Assembly: GCA_005408345.1 (NCBI GenBank)
Contig: SEMN01000088.1
Span: 992,001-1,056,000 of the forward strand
Source: Macquaria australasica
Taxonomy: Eukaryota; Chordata; Actinopteri; Centrarchiformes; Percichthyidae
Direction of reading: 5' to 3'
Length of the DNA stretch: 64,000 nucleotides
The notes under the pieces are model-generated. The model was not told the DNA's origin. It saw nothing but the letters and a program-made list of their open reading frames with translations, and searched no databases. The position numbers and the translations under genes were made by a program. Shown piece after piece: positions 35,586 through 49,245 of the stretch. Each line of letters starts with the position of its first letter. The first letter of the stretch is position 1.

Positions 35586-36015
35586 CTGGGGAAGAAAACA
35601 ACAACAATAAAAAGATCAATTAATAAATAAGAAGATAGAACTAGTGGGGACTGGGAAGGAGAAAAAAAAAAATTCTGTGAAATGGGTTGTGAAATATTTT
35701 ACATGTCAAGAGATTACGATAACCATCAAGACGCATAAGCACCTTTTATTTCTCCGTAGTCATTTATCGAATCAGTTTACTCCACATTCCTCCTGTGCTC
35801 AATTTCAAACCAGTCAATGGTTTTACTCTCTGGGTTTTCTCTGAAATCATTTAACTAATCTGTTTGTTCCCTTCTTTTCATCAAAACCTCCCTGTCAGTA
35901 TACTGTACTCAATTCATATCATTGCCCTTGAGAGGCTTGAGACTTTGTTTGGCTAAACATCTGGCATCACAGGTCAAACATCTTATCAATTAGTCTAAAT
36001 CAGCTGTCACAAACG

Positions 36016-36435
36016 TAAAGCTACATTAATCTATTATTGGTCACATGGGGGCAACATGTGACATGTTATCACCTCATGCAGTTGTTGCTGTTGTGGTCTC
36101 CGCTAACTCCTGAGAAAAACATACGGCTCTTTAGCTGCTAAATGCTCCACTATGTTCATGGGCTAGTTTGGTGTTGGGCTGGTGGCGTGCAGTTGGTTTA
36201 TCAGAGCCTTTTCTATGAAAACAGCAGCTGAAAACGAGGTTGACAAGAGCGAACTAAGTTTGTGGGCTGGAAACCAAAACAATGTGCAAAAAGACACTAA
36301 ATCTCTGTAGAGCTGAGAGGACGGGCAGAGCTGGGTGATCTCTGTGGGTTCGTCATTACAAGCGACCCCTTTCACATTACACACAGTCATTTGATCCATT
36401 GTTTATGTAACAAAAAATATTCCTGCATCTTTAAA
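36016..36435 (-). mobile_element. Dispersed family F, copy 1
   Basis: About 420 bp starting TAAAGCTACATTAATC and ending GCATCTTTAAA. Internal landmarks: CACATGGGGGCA, CTCCGCTAACTCCTGAG, GCTAAATGCTCCACTATGTT and CGACCCCTTTCACATT. Terminal TTTAAAGNTGC-like sequences are inverted relative to each other. It is one of five related copies in the window (36016, 38750, 42976, 49246, 59190). Confidence 0.6.
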
Positions 36436-38749
36436 CATAATACATTTAAAAACACATTTTCTTTTCTTATTGGTCTCTCCTATTTGAAAAAAATAAATAA
36501 ATTGTTTTATTCTCAAATCAGGCACACTTATACAACAAGGACATTGTTAGGCTGTGAATCAGTTTACTTATACTTTATCAAGCACATTTCCCCCGTGACA
36601 ATTTCATTGTGTAGCAGCAAAACAACAACACACAAAATGAGGGCTCATCTCCAGAAAAATTATACAAACCTTGGCACAATGCCAGTTTGCTTTGGATAAA
36701 TAAAAGAGGAAACTGGGTAGTTAGCATGAGCAGCGAGAGCCATCATATTTGATAAATGCACCTGAACAGATGATGAAGACAAAAGAACACTCACTGTTTT
36801 GAATGACAATTGATGGCTGGGGAATGCGGTGCAAAAATCACCACAGCAATGAATGCTTAGCACCACGACTGGAGACAAAATAACAAACCATTATCCCGCT
36901 GATTACCACTTTAACTCCTTTCAAGAGAACCGCTGAACGCAGTAAACAGAGATCAAAACCAAACGCATCCGTTTCCTCTGATGCTTTCATCCCAGAAGCT
37001 GTTCTCTTCCCTCGTTTAAACAGCAACAACAGTACCAACATTTCCTAGCGGCGCATTGAATCGTTCCCCTCACTGTTGTGCAGATATATTCTACAGGACA
37101 TATTCCCCATTAACAAGACACATCGCATTCATGCTGCGCTGCTTCATGACATCAAAACAGCACAAACTGAATTGTGTTTTATTGGTCAGACTTTGAATTA
37201 AATGGAAACTTTATACATTTTCATAAAGTCTACACAAGCTGTGCTGTACACACATACACAGTGTGTCCTGCTTAAGGAGATCTCATTACAGAAAAGGTTT
37301 GGCTGTCTACAAAAGCCGTACTATAATTGCCCACTTTTTTTACACACAGAACAGAGAGGGAAGATAATGAGCATCCTCTGCCAGTTTCCGGCTACGAGGA
37401 TAATCAGAGCGAGCGGCAAACTGAAGGAAGAGCTCAAGATGTTGCTCTTGTTAAAGGAAAATGGGGGAAGCAAACAAGAGGACTGCTTTACTGACAAACC
37501 CATTGTTTCCATGCAGAGTGCAGCACTCTACTGTTGAGACAGAGAGAGAGTCTGCGTCTTTTCTGATCTGCCTGCAGCTTCCTCCCTCAGTGAGACAAAC
37601 AAGACAACAGTCAGAGAGACAGAGAGAGCAAAGAGAGCCATGTTTCTTCTGTTGTACACACAATTAAGGTCAGTAAGGAACTACAGTGTCAGGAAAAACA
37701 TGGCAGTCAAGACTGTGCTGTAGTGGGGTTTGTTGTAATATCACAGCTAAAGTTTGCTCAGTGTTGGCTGGGGAGATATTACAACAAATATTTTATCTTC
37801 ATGGATCCAAACACGTGACTAGAAAAAGACCTGCAAGTTATCTACCTAATCTCAAACAATGAACCTGTCAACATGCTTTTCTGCAGTAAATGTTCACAAT
37901 AAAGTGAATTCCAAATGTGTTGTTAAAGTCCCCCTTCCACTTAAAAAATGTATTGTTACTTAAGTTGAATGTTTGACCTTCACTGTGCAGAATGAAGGGG
38001 GAGAGTTTCTCTCCATCTCAGTTTAAGACGTGTACGTACAAGATCATTGTGCGACATCACAACTAGTTTGTAAGCCAATCGCTGTGCAGCTTACACAAGT
38101 GATGTAGAAACTTGAAGACTTGAAGCCTTCAGTGCTCAAACACAGAGAACAGACTTTTCAGGAGAATTACTGAGTCCAGCGGATAAACTTTTGGAATAAA
38201 AATATTTGCAGATTGATAGATTCTGGATTTTTATGAGTAAGAAGGAGTAGATAGGTAATTTAACTTTTTTGTAGAAAATAAACAAAAAAGTCATTGTTCA
38301 AGGCATCATATTTCTTTATGTATTAAAACATGTCTGGAGGGGATCTTTAATATTTTGCTGAAAGGAAGAAAAAAGGTCTTTGGAGATACACCTGAAATGC
38401 CCCTTCAGCCTCCAAGCCCCTGAGGGGGCGGGATGGTGTACATGTTTGATTGAAAGCTGAGCCAGCAGGGGCACCTAGACCTATAACAAACCTGTGCTGC
38501 CAAGTAAGCTTAAAAGCCAAGGACCGACAGCATTTTGTACTACGAAAAAAGGCCGCAGCATTTAGCTTATGGATGCTGACATTTGCAGGTATGTTTTGAA
38601 GCTGTTCAATATGCTACAGCTGACTAGCTCATTTGCTGTCTAGCCTGAAAACTTCAGGAGTGCTCTTTTCCCATGTTTGTTTTGTCATTCAGCTAGCCAA
38701 GCTGCAACACAAGATATGTGTCCATACATGTCGATAAGGAGAGATTAGA

Positions 38750-39280
38750 ACACCTATAATCAACATTTGACTACTTGTGTGTGAAAGGAGTCGCTTGTAG
38801 TGACAAACCAACAGAGACGTATCACCCAACTGTAGTTCCCCTACGCTTTTGGTTTTCTGGATCGCAATGCCACTGTTTTGGTTCACTTTCGCCGCTCCCA
38901 TAGTGTTGTTTTTGGTCGTAGCAGGAAGCTATTTTCAGCAAAGGAGCTCTAAAAATGCACTGTACTACTTGCCCAGCACCAAACAGCAGACCGGCAAAGT
39001 TAACGAGTAGCTGGGGAGGAGCATTTAGCAGCTAAAGAGCCAGATATTTCCCTCAGGATTTGGAAGACACAAAACACAAGAGCTAAAAGAATGGTGAATA
39101 TTGGACTTACATTCATCAGGTGACCAGATGGATGATAATGTTGCTCCGTAACTGCAACTGTTCGCTAACAAGTTCACCATATTATGTTAAAAGGTGATGA
39201 TATGTCAGTGTTTTGTTCACAACTTGTTTCTGCTGCTCCCAAGTGGCAAAAAAACAACCTGTTCAGCTATATGCAGAAGT
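38750..39280 (+). mobile_element. Dispersed family F, copy 2
   Basis: Inverted relative to 36016-36435 and 49246-49847. Landmarks: TTTTGGTTCACTTTCGCCGC, GTGTTGTTTTTGGTCGTAGC, GGAGCATTTAGCAGCTAAAG, GTGAATATTGGACTTACATT and CTGCTCCCAAGTGGC. Ends are diverged, so the limits are approximate. Confidence 0.6.
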
Positions 39281-39594
39281 TCTGTCTATGTAGGCAGAGA
39301 AACAGCAGCATTCAGTCTGGGTATTGCACAGATAGGGGGCGCCGTCATGAAAACTGAAAAAATAAAACATACATTTCTCTGTTTGGGTTTTGTTTTATTC
39401 TCTGAAGAGAGCACAGGTAATTTACAGAGAAGATCAGTATGCTGGAGCAGGAAAAAATACTTAATTTAATTTCTGCTGGACTTTAAAATCTGTCAAATTA
39501 CTGCAACAGTGCATTACAATGCCAAAGAACTGCTGTTATTTGCACATATAGACACACCTGCTCCCCGAGGACCACAGTGACTAACATTTACTGT

Positions 39595-39598
<4 letters not shown>

Positions 39599-39644
<46 letters not shown>
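39599..39644. repeat. (GT)23 microsatellite, first half of an inverted pair
   Basis: Forty-six bases of uninterrupted GT on the plus strand. An equally long (AC) tract follows at 39775-39820, so the two are reverse complements separated by 130 bp. Confidence 0.95.
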
Positions 39645-39645
<1 letters not shown>

Positions 39646-39773
39646 TCCATATTAATGGAAGAAGCCTCGCAGCAGTCGTGGTAGAGAGAGCGTCCACTCA
39701 ACCAAGAAAGGAGTCCAGAGGTTGGAAAATCCACACAGCCCACTGATGTCCCCTCAAGGGATGGGATGACATC

Positions 39774-39774
<1 letters not shown>

Positions 39775-39820
<46 letters not shown>
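39775..39820. repeat. (AC)23 microsatellite, second half of an inverted pair
   Basis: Forty-six bases of uninterrupted AC, the reverse complement of 39599-39644. Confidence 0.95.
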
Positions 39821-39822
<2 letters not shown>

Positions 39823-40679
39823 CTCTGAATCCTTATGTGTCAGCCCACACCCTGTCTCTAGATGCTACATTGCTATTATGCAAAAGTACCAGTTTGAATA
39901 ACAACACATCAATATGCATGTAAGGAAACCTGCTGGTCTGAGATCAAAACCTGACAGTCAAGCTCAAACTTTGTCTCCCCCTGCTGTGTTTGTCTCTAAT
40001 TACTGCCTGTTTCACTCATCTGCTTAAATGGACTGAAACTGATAATACATCAAAAACAATACTTATACTGCCACTACAACCAACAATAATATCTTTCAAC
40101 TACTGCTACCATGCCTTAAATGCTACCATCCCATGTCACATATATGGTGATTGAATTTGTGGACATAACCTGCCACTCTTGCATGGAGACAGTCAGATAA
40201 ATGGTACCAGTAAACTAATTGGATTGATTATCATGAAACTGATAGAAACAGAAATTAATCTCAAGCACACCTCCACAAACATGCTGGAGGACAAAGAAAA
40301 GGACATAACTGACAGTAAAAATCAATCTACATATAAGTAAATGTGAGTTTTGCAAAATCAGCTGCAACGACACAGTTTATAACGAGGTTATAAAGCTTTT
40401 TTGCTGCAATGTAGTAGAAATATCTGCAAAATGCTGGGTGGATTAGGTGTAGACTTTTATTTTGAAGAGTAAACATCAAGTTCTGGTGTTATATTTCCCA
40501 TTTTTGTTATGCTTCCTAAAGTGTTACTAATATATTTTTTAAGTACGTTAATAAGCTTTCATGTTTGATCAAGTAACAGAAAGTAGAGTGACTTATTTTA
40601 AAAACTATGTATATGTACTTCTTGTGTACTTTCTGGCACACAAGTGTCGCTTTTTATATTACCAGTTTATGTGGAATAA

Positions 40680-40930
40680 TTAAAAAGACAGTAGTAGAAG
40701 TACTCAGATCTTTTACTTCAGTAAAAGCAGCAATACCACAGTGTAGAAAAACTCTGTTACAAGTCAAGCATTCAAAATTTTACTTTTACGTAAAAGTACA
40801 AAAGTATTAGCATCAAAACATACTTAAAGTACCAAAAGTAAAAGTACGAATGGCCCATTTCAGATAATATATATCATAATACTGGATTATAAACTTTATA
40901 TACTGCTGGATTGCTTGTGAATTTTCAGGA
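40680..40930. repeat. Dispersed fish repeat (AGTACTCAGATCTTTTACTT type)
   Basis: Begins near AAGTACTCAGATCTTTTAC and contains TTCAGTAAAAGCAGCAATAC, AGTACAAAAGTATTAGCATC and AAGTACCAAAAGTAAAAGTA, a motif combination I recognise as a very common interspersed repeat of percomorph fish. It supports the taxonomic guess. Non-coding. Confidence 0.6.
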
Positions 40931-42975
40931 GTACCTGTTTACTGCAGGCTGGGATAAAATAATATGTTATTTTACAGAGTCAATGTTTTTTTTCCATATT
41001 TAAAATTTATTCTATTGTTGATAGCCATAAATTTAGTTTTCGTGGATTTGGCTGTTTCCATGTCCTTGTCACCTGCTTCATGGCCGTCACATGCAATATG
41101 TTAAGAGATGCATGTCCGCCGATTTAAAAAAAAAAAATCTTCTTGCCACAAAAATGTTCTGAAAACATCAGCGTAAGGTTTTCCTGGAGCTGATTGGCTG
41201 CCTTTCACCTCTGATGCTGGAATATCCCATAAAGTTTTTCACTATGTGCTCGGTCCAACTCTGAGCATAACAGAGAATTCCTTCAAGGTCACATTTCCAC
41301 ACATTCGGGAGCTGCCAATGAGACCACTCTGCCCAGAGAAGCTCTGGCAGAGCGGACAGTACAGCACTGAGCTGCAGTGGATGCCAAATGGCAGATGATG
41401 AGTGTTATCCATTTCATTAAAAGAGATTGCCTCAGCAATGAAGAAGGAATCCATCAAAACCATAAACAGCTAACAGCTTGGCTCATGTCTGCTCACCAGT
41501 GACTTTGTTCAGTGTCTTTCCCTGATGGCAAACATGAGGATCACTTCTGGATTTCCAGTCAGTCAAGTCAGAATTTACTGTCTCTGTGCAGGAAGCATCT
41601 CTTCTTACTTAATGTAGCACGCAACATGAACCTCAGGATATACTGTATGTCAATATACTATCACAAGAATACTTGAATACTGGAGTCTGTAAGTTTTACG
41701 GAAGTGTGTTTGAGGCAGGATCATGTTTTTTATTTGTTTAGAGGGCCACTAAATCTTTGTAGTGTTGTAATTCACATTTATCTGGCAGCTTTTGTCGTTA
41801 CAGGAGACCTCAGCTTGTGATGATAAATCAGATAATTCACAAACTTAGGCGTGGACAAGTTAGGCTGAGAAACAACGACAAATTCACGCTATTGCCTCAC
41901 CCTCAATCTTGTAAAATCATTAGACAGATTTTACAGTGAAATTTGTGAAAAACAATGAAAGTTTCTTCCACTTCACAAAACTGCTTTGATGTGCAAACAG
42001 CAACTTAAACAGGCAGGTATAGGATTCAACTATACTTGCCTGGTTTTTCACATGTAAATTTGGACTTGCTGTGGAAATAGCTTTATGGTGTAGCTAAACT
42101 ATGATCTATAATAGATAAACAACCATCAATATACAGTCCAATCAATAATATGTTCACAAAGTACCATTTAAACAATCCTATTTTCACATACCTTACATTG
42201 GTTTCATGTTTTACTAGAGTGTCCCAGAGGAGTCATTTCTGCCTATCTGATGAGTCAACAATACAATATTTTATACATAAATAAATAGATCAATACAGAC
42301 TCACCTCCTTCCTGTTTGCTCAGTGCAAGAACAAATTCAATCATTGATCTTTTTAATCGTTTATTGTTGCTTAATGAGAAAGGTGCGTCTAATTCTGTCC
42401 AGGGTAAATAGTGGTAAAGGTTGTTTATGTTGAGAAGTAAGAGGATGCTTTAATGGTATGACCTATATTAGACATTATTATTTTCTCTGAATATTAACAG
42501 TGGGTGGCAGCAATGCAGCGGTACTTTGGGATGCCAAAGTTCATCTCAAGAGGAGAAAAACATCACTTGACAATGGGGGCCAGGTGAATGTCAGACATTT
42601 ATTGGCAGGCTGATAAAAATCCTGCTGAAACACTGCTGTGCTGCCATTTAGGCGTAGAGGCCAAAGTCGAATGTGGGTCACATGACACCCCTCTGGCCCA
42701 CAATGACCTGTAGTCATACATATCTTCAATGGAAAGGTAAAACTAAGACGAAAATTTCCTGAGTGTACCACAAAATCTCTAAAGTAACTCAATTTGAACC
42801 ATTAGGAGCACTATATTTAATCATATATGTCAACATATTATTTGCAGAGCCAGAGAAAAAGTCAAAAGCTCATATTTTATGGGTAAGAAAATAAAAATGA
42901 GAGGAGCTTTATGTGCTGTTTGAGCAGCTGTCACTGGAGTGAACAGGATGCCATGTTTGGATCCGTCATCCACTG

Positions 42976-43345
42976 TTTAAAGCTGCTCTGCTCAATATTT
43001 TTGTATTAACAACAACATCAGATGGCTGCGTTTACTGTTTTGGTTCAGTCTCGCCACTCTCATCGACCTTATTTGCAGCCTCAGCACTTGACAAGTTAGC
43101 GACTAGCGATTGAAGAAAGTCGAACATTTAGCAGCGAAAGAGACATATTTCCTCTCAAGAGTTGGTGAAGATCAAAACAGAGCAAAAAGGAGAGTGAATA
43201 TTGGACTTAGAGTCATCGGCAGGCGAGAAACACAACTCCGAATGAATGCTAATGTTGTTCTGTGTCTGCTGGATGTATAAATAGGCAGCTAGCTTGTTCC
43301 ACTGCCCCCAAGTGGTCAAATAAAAAATCTATTAATGCAGCTTTA
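42976..43345 (+). mobile_element. Dispersed family F, copy 3 (best-preserved ends)
   Basis: A 370-bp copy beginning TTTAAAGCTGCTCTGCTC and ending TTAATGCAGCTTTA, so the ends are inverted repeats with core TAAAGCTGC. Internal landmarks: GTTTTGGTTCAGTCTCGCCA, ACATTTAGCAGCGAAAGAG, GTGAATATTGGACTTAGAGT and TGCCCCCAAGTGGTC. Together with the other copies it behaves as a MITE. Confidence 0.65.
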
Positions 43346-44999
43346 CTACAACGATAGACTTAATACAGTGCATCCAGTTCACATATCACTGACATCTCAT
43401 GTTTAAAAACTATTCCCAAGCAAAGGTACAGCAGTTAAATGCTTTTTAGACAATGGTTGGCCAATGATGACAGATACCACCCAGTTATTGGCTGAATCCG
43501 CAGGTTTAGGCTTCCCTGGACTTGCAGACTGATAGAAGTCTGGAGTGAGAGGACCTTATGGGTACTATGGACTTCATGACCTCCAAAGAGTCTGCATTCG
43601 GTGCAGACTTCAGAAGACTATGCCTTATCAAAATGAATCTACTCCACTGGGAAGTAGGAGGGTTTGTCCACAACGTACAGGGAATTAAAGTGAGAGCAGA
43701 CGAGTCGGTTGGGTCATATGATGTCATGTTGCTCTCCGGTAAAAGTTTTAGAAAAATGTGAAAGATTTCATGGGGAAAATGTGAAATGCATAATTAAATA
43801 TGTGCAACTGTCTGGATCTAATGGGGAAAATACTTAACTCACTGTATAACTCATTTGACTATTTAGTTAAACCATTCAGTTGCCTATTAGTGATGTTTGT
43901 AGCTTCTGGGAAAAAAAATAATTTAAATTTTGACAAATGTCAAAATGACTATTGCGTGTGTTTTGAGACACGCAAATTCACAGAAAATCCAGATCAGGAT
44001 TGTTCCGAGACAGCAGAGGCCACTAGTAGCAATCCATCAGAGTCAAGCTGTATCAAACAGAGTTTGCTCTGTATGACCTAGGAGTGATGTGACAGGCCGG
44101 CCTCCTGGACTGGTCCATTTAGTCCCACACCAGCAGTGACCCTGAAATAGCATCCGCTGGCCTCACACTCCACTGCACAAACAGGTCAGAGCACACACAC
44201 ACTCATTGCAGCTCACTCTGATCAATGGGCCAGACATTCTGCGTGTGACACACTAACAGCGCAACGCAACACAAGCTCTCCTGTCATTTTACATAACACT
44301 CGTCTGAAACCAACGCCCATCAGCTCTTCTAGCAAAAGAAAACCTCATGTCAGGGAATTTGGCTCATGTGCATCTTCTATCTGAATCATGTGAAACTCAC
44401 CAAACCATTAAGCTGAGCTAAGCCATGCTAGGCTATGCTAAGGTAAGATAAGCTTTCCCAATCTGGTCCTATTGATGAGCAGGACTTTGGGCGGCTAAAC
44501 TGCTTTGTCATCAGTGCTCTGTGTAAATCAGTGGACGGTTGGGAGATGGTCTGGTGTCAGTGACACCCTTTCCTGCCGGTCCCTCAGGTGTCAGGCCCCA
44601 CCCACAGCACAGGGCAGTTTGATGATGACTGCCCCCGACCTCTGCCCCGTCAATATATCGATCTCAGCTGCACTGAACAAACCTCCATCATTTACCACTT
44701 GTTTTAGAGCAGAAACACCCGATGCTTTCTGCCGAGGAGTCAACCACTGAATTCTCTGCATCTCAAATCATTTGTATTGTTTCCATTTGATAGGAAAGCT
44801 GCTATGAATATGTTTAATGCATTTATTTTGGATGAATGCAGCACTAATTTTCTTATTTGGCTCTTTATTTATGATGGTGGACAAACTTTAAGAAACCGCT
44901 TCACAACAAAAGATATGATTAAAGAACAAAGGGATAGCTTCTGTCCAGAGGGAGCAACCTAGCCTTGTCAAGAATCTGACGGTCTGATACAGTACAATT

Positions 45000-45175
45000 G
45001 TAATTGTTTCCATGTAATATTGCCCTTTGCCCACCACATTATTGTAACCAAATTGCTGTTCTTATATCAGTGTCCATTAGGTTACCTGCCTGTTGTTTTT
45101 TTTCCCCTGCCTTTTTGTTAATGCTGAATATTCTTGTTATAAAAATCAATAAAACTTCAAATTATAAAAAAGAAA
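45000..45175 (+). mobile_element. Possible LINE 3' UTR and A-rich tail
   Basis: T-rich sequence ending AAAAATCAATAAAACTTC and AAATTATAAAAAAG, reminiscent of the 3' end of L1/Tx1-type LINEs with a polyadenylation-like signal and A-rich tail. No coding part or target duplication was identified. Confidence 0.3.
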
Positions 45176-46983
45176 GTGCTTCACAATTACCCATAAGTAT
45201 GAAATTGAACTGAAATAAAGTTGACACCACAACAATCGTTTCCTAAAATAGCGGTTTCAAAAGATGAAATGTTATGTAATTTTGAGATTTTGACAAAAGA
45301 ATATTTATTATTGTGTGCAGGAAACTTTTCAAGTGAAAGCCAAGTAAAAGCCATTAATGATGGTATTTTCTATCATCATCAGCTCTTGAAGTGTTTGCAG
45401 TAGCAGCAAGACATCTTCATCGACTCACAAAGAAGCAAGCAACATGAGCGGAGGTCTTTATGAAAGAGGATGGAAAGGAAGAGAATGAAGCCCCTTTGTG
45501 TCCGTAATAGTTTCAACGAGGTAAAAATCAATACAGCAGTCCAGATGAAAAGAAACCATCACTATTTTACCGTCCGTACACAGCGCTCACACGCCGGGCA
45601 GGCAGCCATTTTGAACAGCATCACAGCAGCAGGCAATCGCTCAATTCCCTCTCTCAATTCAACACCTCTATTGACACGACTACTGTCAGACACAATATAG
45701 TGTCTTCACTGAAGCTCACCCTTCCTTTATTTAAAGGTTTAATTTCTTGGTTGAACGGGTTCCCATTGTGTCAGCTGGACAACAGAAAGTGGAGAATCAA
45801 CATCACTGTAGCTCACCCACAACAGTAAAACAGCCTCATATTAAGATATAAATTATGGCAATTACAGTGAGAGATTTACAGAAATGTGTGCACATGTATC
45901 ACCTTTAAATCACACTGTTATAGTGTGAACACTCAGATTTGTTTCAAGTGCTAATTATCAAATTATAGTGTATAGTGGATAAGGAGCGCACTTCCCAGGA
46001 CTGTCTGTGATGTAGAGAAGCAAAGTATTCACGGGGTCTCTCTTGCATAAACGGGAGAAGTCCAAAACAAAAATGAGAAGTAGCAGGACTGCAAATAAAT
46101 CAGTCGCTGTACTTCCTGTTAAAACACAGAACGTTCCCTTTTATAGCAAAGTATAGAATTTCTATATGAAAACATATTTACTCCATAAAAATATATTAGT
46201 AACACTTTACAAAGCATAGGGAGATGTGGGAAATATAACACCAGAAGTGTTAATGTGTAGGCCTACCATAGTATTTTACATGAATTTATGTAATTTAGAG
46301 GAGCAACATACACACTACTACACCAACTAAGCTAAACTAAGATGATGACCGTGGAAAACATTACCTGTTAAATAGCATGTAACATTTTTCTGTCTGTGCA
46401 CATCCCTGCTACTGTATGGCTGATGTGACCAACACCATCATGATTTACTACAACCTGTGGGCCATTGCCGGTTTGAAACCTTACAAGAAAACACTCAGAA
46501 TAGATGTTCAATATCTATCTGTATCTGCATCAAAATAAAATGCACACAAGCAGAGTAGTTAATAAGAAAATACAGAATACAGAATCAAAACTGTTTTGCA
46601 ATGTTAAGAAATCCTATTAAAAAATCCAACATCTGTAACAAAATTTGATCTTGTTTCTTGGCATGACTTTCTCCCAAATATACTTACAATAAAACAAACA
46701 AACAACTCAACGGGACTGAAAACATAACCTCCTTTGCAGAGACAAAAAACAGAACAGAAACTGGAACAGCTTTCATTAACAGCTTTCATTAACTGGCTAC
46801 AGACTGAAGCAGTACTGTGTTACACTTGCATGTAACAGAGAGCAGCAACACAAACATGTAGAGTATCTGAAAATGACAAAATGATATGATACCAACTCTG
46901 TATGATACATCCACACAGCCCTGCCTTCTGCTGCCATTCAGCTAAACCTGGCACCTAACAGCACACTGCTGCCTCCTTCATTT

Positions 46984-46986
<3 letters not shown>

Positions 46987-47024
<38 letters not shown>
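46987..47024. repeat. (TG)n microsatellite
   Basis: Nineteen TG units. Shorter (AC)n tracts lie at 47124-47138 and 47202-47222 in the opposite sense. Confidence 0.95.
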
Positions 47025-47025
<1 letters not shown>

Positions 47026-47201
47026 AGATTGAACAAGGCGTATGTGCCATGTGCTTGTGTGCATTCAAGTGCATGTTGCATGCATGTACGCATTTGTGCA
47101 CATGACTTTTCCTTTGGCATCAGACACACACACACACAAAGAGAGACAGAGAGAGAGTCCCACTGGACACCATTGCAGCACACTTCCACATAATGCATGA
47201 G

Positions 47202-47222
47202 TGCACACACACACACACACAC
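47202..47222. repeat. (AC)n microsatellite
   Basis: About ten AC units, inverted relative to the TG tract at 46987-47024. Confidence 0.9.
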
Positions 47223-48827
47223 GTATATACACATGTACACATGAACACACACATGCACTGCCATATTCTGTCTGCTTGACTTTGTCTCCCACCATGCCCT
47301 GGGTTAAAGAGTGATGGTGCAGGACGGGCGGGAGGGAAGATGAAGCTCTGCTCTGCACATCATTTACACACTCCTCCTCCCTCCTCCCTCCACCCTGTCA
47401 TACAATCAGGTAGCCTGAGGTTGAATACTAAGAGAATTAGAGGTAGCCTTGTGTGTATGTGTGTATATGTGCATGCATACATGGAGGAAAGCTGGTTAAA
47501 CCCAAGGTGTCACAACTAGTATGAGCCTTAAAACACTGTATCCAACAGAATTTGATCTTATGAAATACCTTTAAATCTTATTATCCTGTGAAAACAACTT
47601 AGGTTTTCTGGTCAAGAAGGTCAAACCTCCTACATTCAGATAAAACACCAACCTGAAGAAAAATAATAGCAAGAAAACAGCAAAACATGTTTATGCGTGG
47701 AATCTACTCACAAAGCCTCATTACAACCCTGCAGTAAATAAATGTAATCAAATAAATGTAATCAAACAAACTGCATCATATCCATCATATCAGAGGCTGT
47801 CGGCCCAAGATATTGGCTAAATGTTAGTATATATTGGTGACACATAAAATCACACGATCAGAAACTGAACTGGAGCTACACAATTTCACTAAGTGCATTC
47901 TGCAGCCAGTGGACTCCTGCTTCCTATGATGTTGCTGTGGGAAAAAGCATATGACAGATGGGTAAAATACAGCTATGACCTTAAGTCAGCCATACAGCGG
48001 TCCCTAGCACTGCTGCTGGCCCATGTCCCTCTATATATCAGCTATACTTTTATGTAAAGAGGGGGGCAAAACACATATTAGATTTCCAAGTCAAAAAAAC
48101 ATAAATAAAACAAACAAACAAATATAACAGCTAATAATGTAACAGAGATCCTCAGAGGGATCGCCAAGAGGCACAAAACGCTCCAAACTGTGAATATTTT
48201 AAGTGCAACCACTGAGGGATGATTGAGCTAAACTCCTCGTAAATCCTTTACCACTTAGCATCCATAAAACATGAGCCAACTAGGGGGGAAAGAGATGGGG
48301 AGAGAGAGAGAGGAAAAGTTATTGGGAGATAATGGATAACAGCCAATCAACCTGGCCAGGCTTCCTGATAAGATTTTTGCTCTTGTAGAGGAAAAACTGA
48401 TGGTGAAAGTGAGGCTGCAGTGTAAAATAGTTTCCTTGTGGAGTGCAGGATGAAATGGACAGCCGAGCGTCAGCAGCACTAAATGACATTAAAGCCCCAT
48501 AACAGGACGTGTAGCCATAAGGCTTTTTCAGAGAAGATATTTTGACATGTCACAGTAGGAAAAGCACACAGGTGTGTAAATAACATTGTGCTCGCTGTCA
48601 CACTGTCACGGCTTACTGGGAATACAACAGAGCCATCGTTAATGTTATCTGTGGCCCCTGTGCTTTTCCTACTATGACAAGTCAAACTATCTGCTGTGAA
48701 AAAGGACGAGTTCCTGGAACTAAATTTCAGCACCGCTGAGGGGGCAATACTAAATCCAAGCTCCTGGTACTTTGAGGGGGTTGCAGACAGTGCTGTAGAT
48801 CGAGATTGGTCAAGCACACGGGTCACC

Positions 48828-48895
48828 ACATCATCACAACAAGGACAACTGCAACAAACACAACGTCTGGCAGAAATGGGGATACAATATGCAAC
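48828..48895 (+). repeat. Copy B of a dispersed ~65-bp sequence
   Basis: Matches 10081-10150 (AACAAGGACAACTGCAACAA, then ACGTCTGGCAGAAATGGGGA). It lies in an open stretch 48696-49091 (131 codons) in which the same frame reads RVTTSSQQGQLQQTQRLAEM. No protein family was recognised, and the ORF has no support beyond this shared patch. Confidence 0.4.
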
Positions 48896-49245
48896 CAAAC
48901 AGTCCAGGAGTAAGTTTAAGAAACAAAATAATAGAGAAATAAAGATTAACAATGCACACAGTGGGGAGCAAACTAAAAAACTACAAAGTTGTCCGGTGCA
49001 CTGGGCACCATTTTGGGTCACCGACTTGCTTGTGGCGGCCCTGAGTTCTCCATCAGTGTTAGACTTATATATCATGTTCTTGTTAATGTGAAAGAAAATC
49101 TGGGGGTTTGCTAACAACTGTCTGATTATCTGAGTACAACGTTACCATAACCAGTAGAACTAAAGGCCAAGAGTTTTTCTTTAAAGGACCATATAAACTG
49201 TTCTTACCTACGATGTTAGCATGCAGAGCTAACCAAAGAACCCTC

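Noticed and set aside
48479..49117. Minus-strand open frame of 212 codons
   Set aside because: No recognisable domain; it lies opposite another open stretch and in repeat-like intron sequence, so chance openness is the simplest reading.
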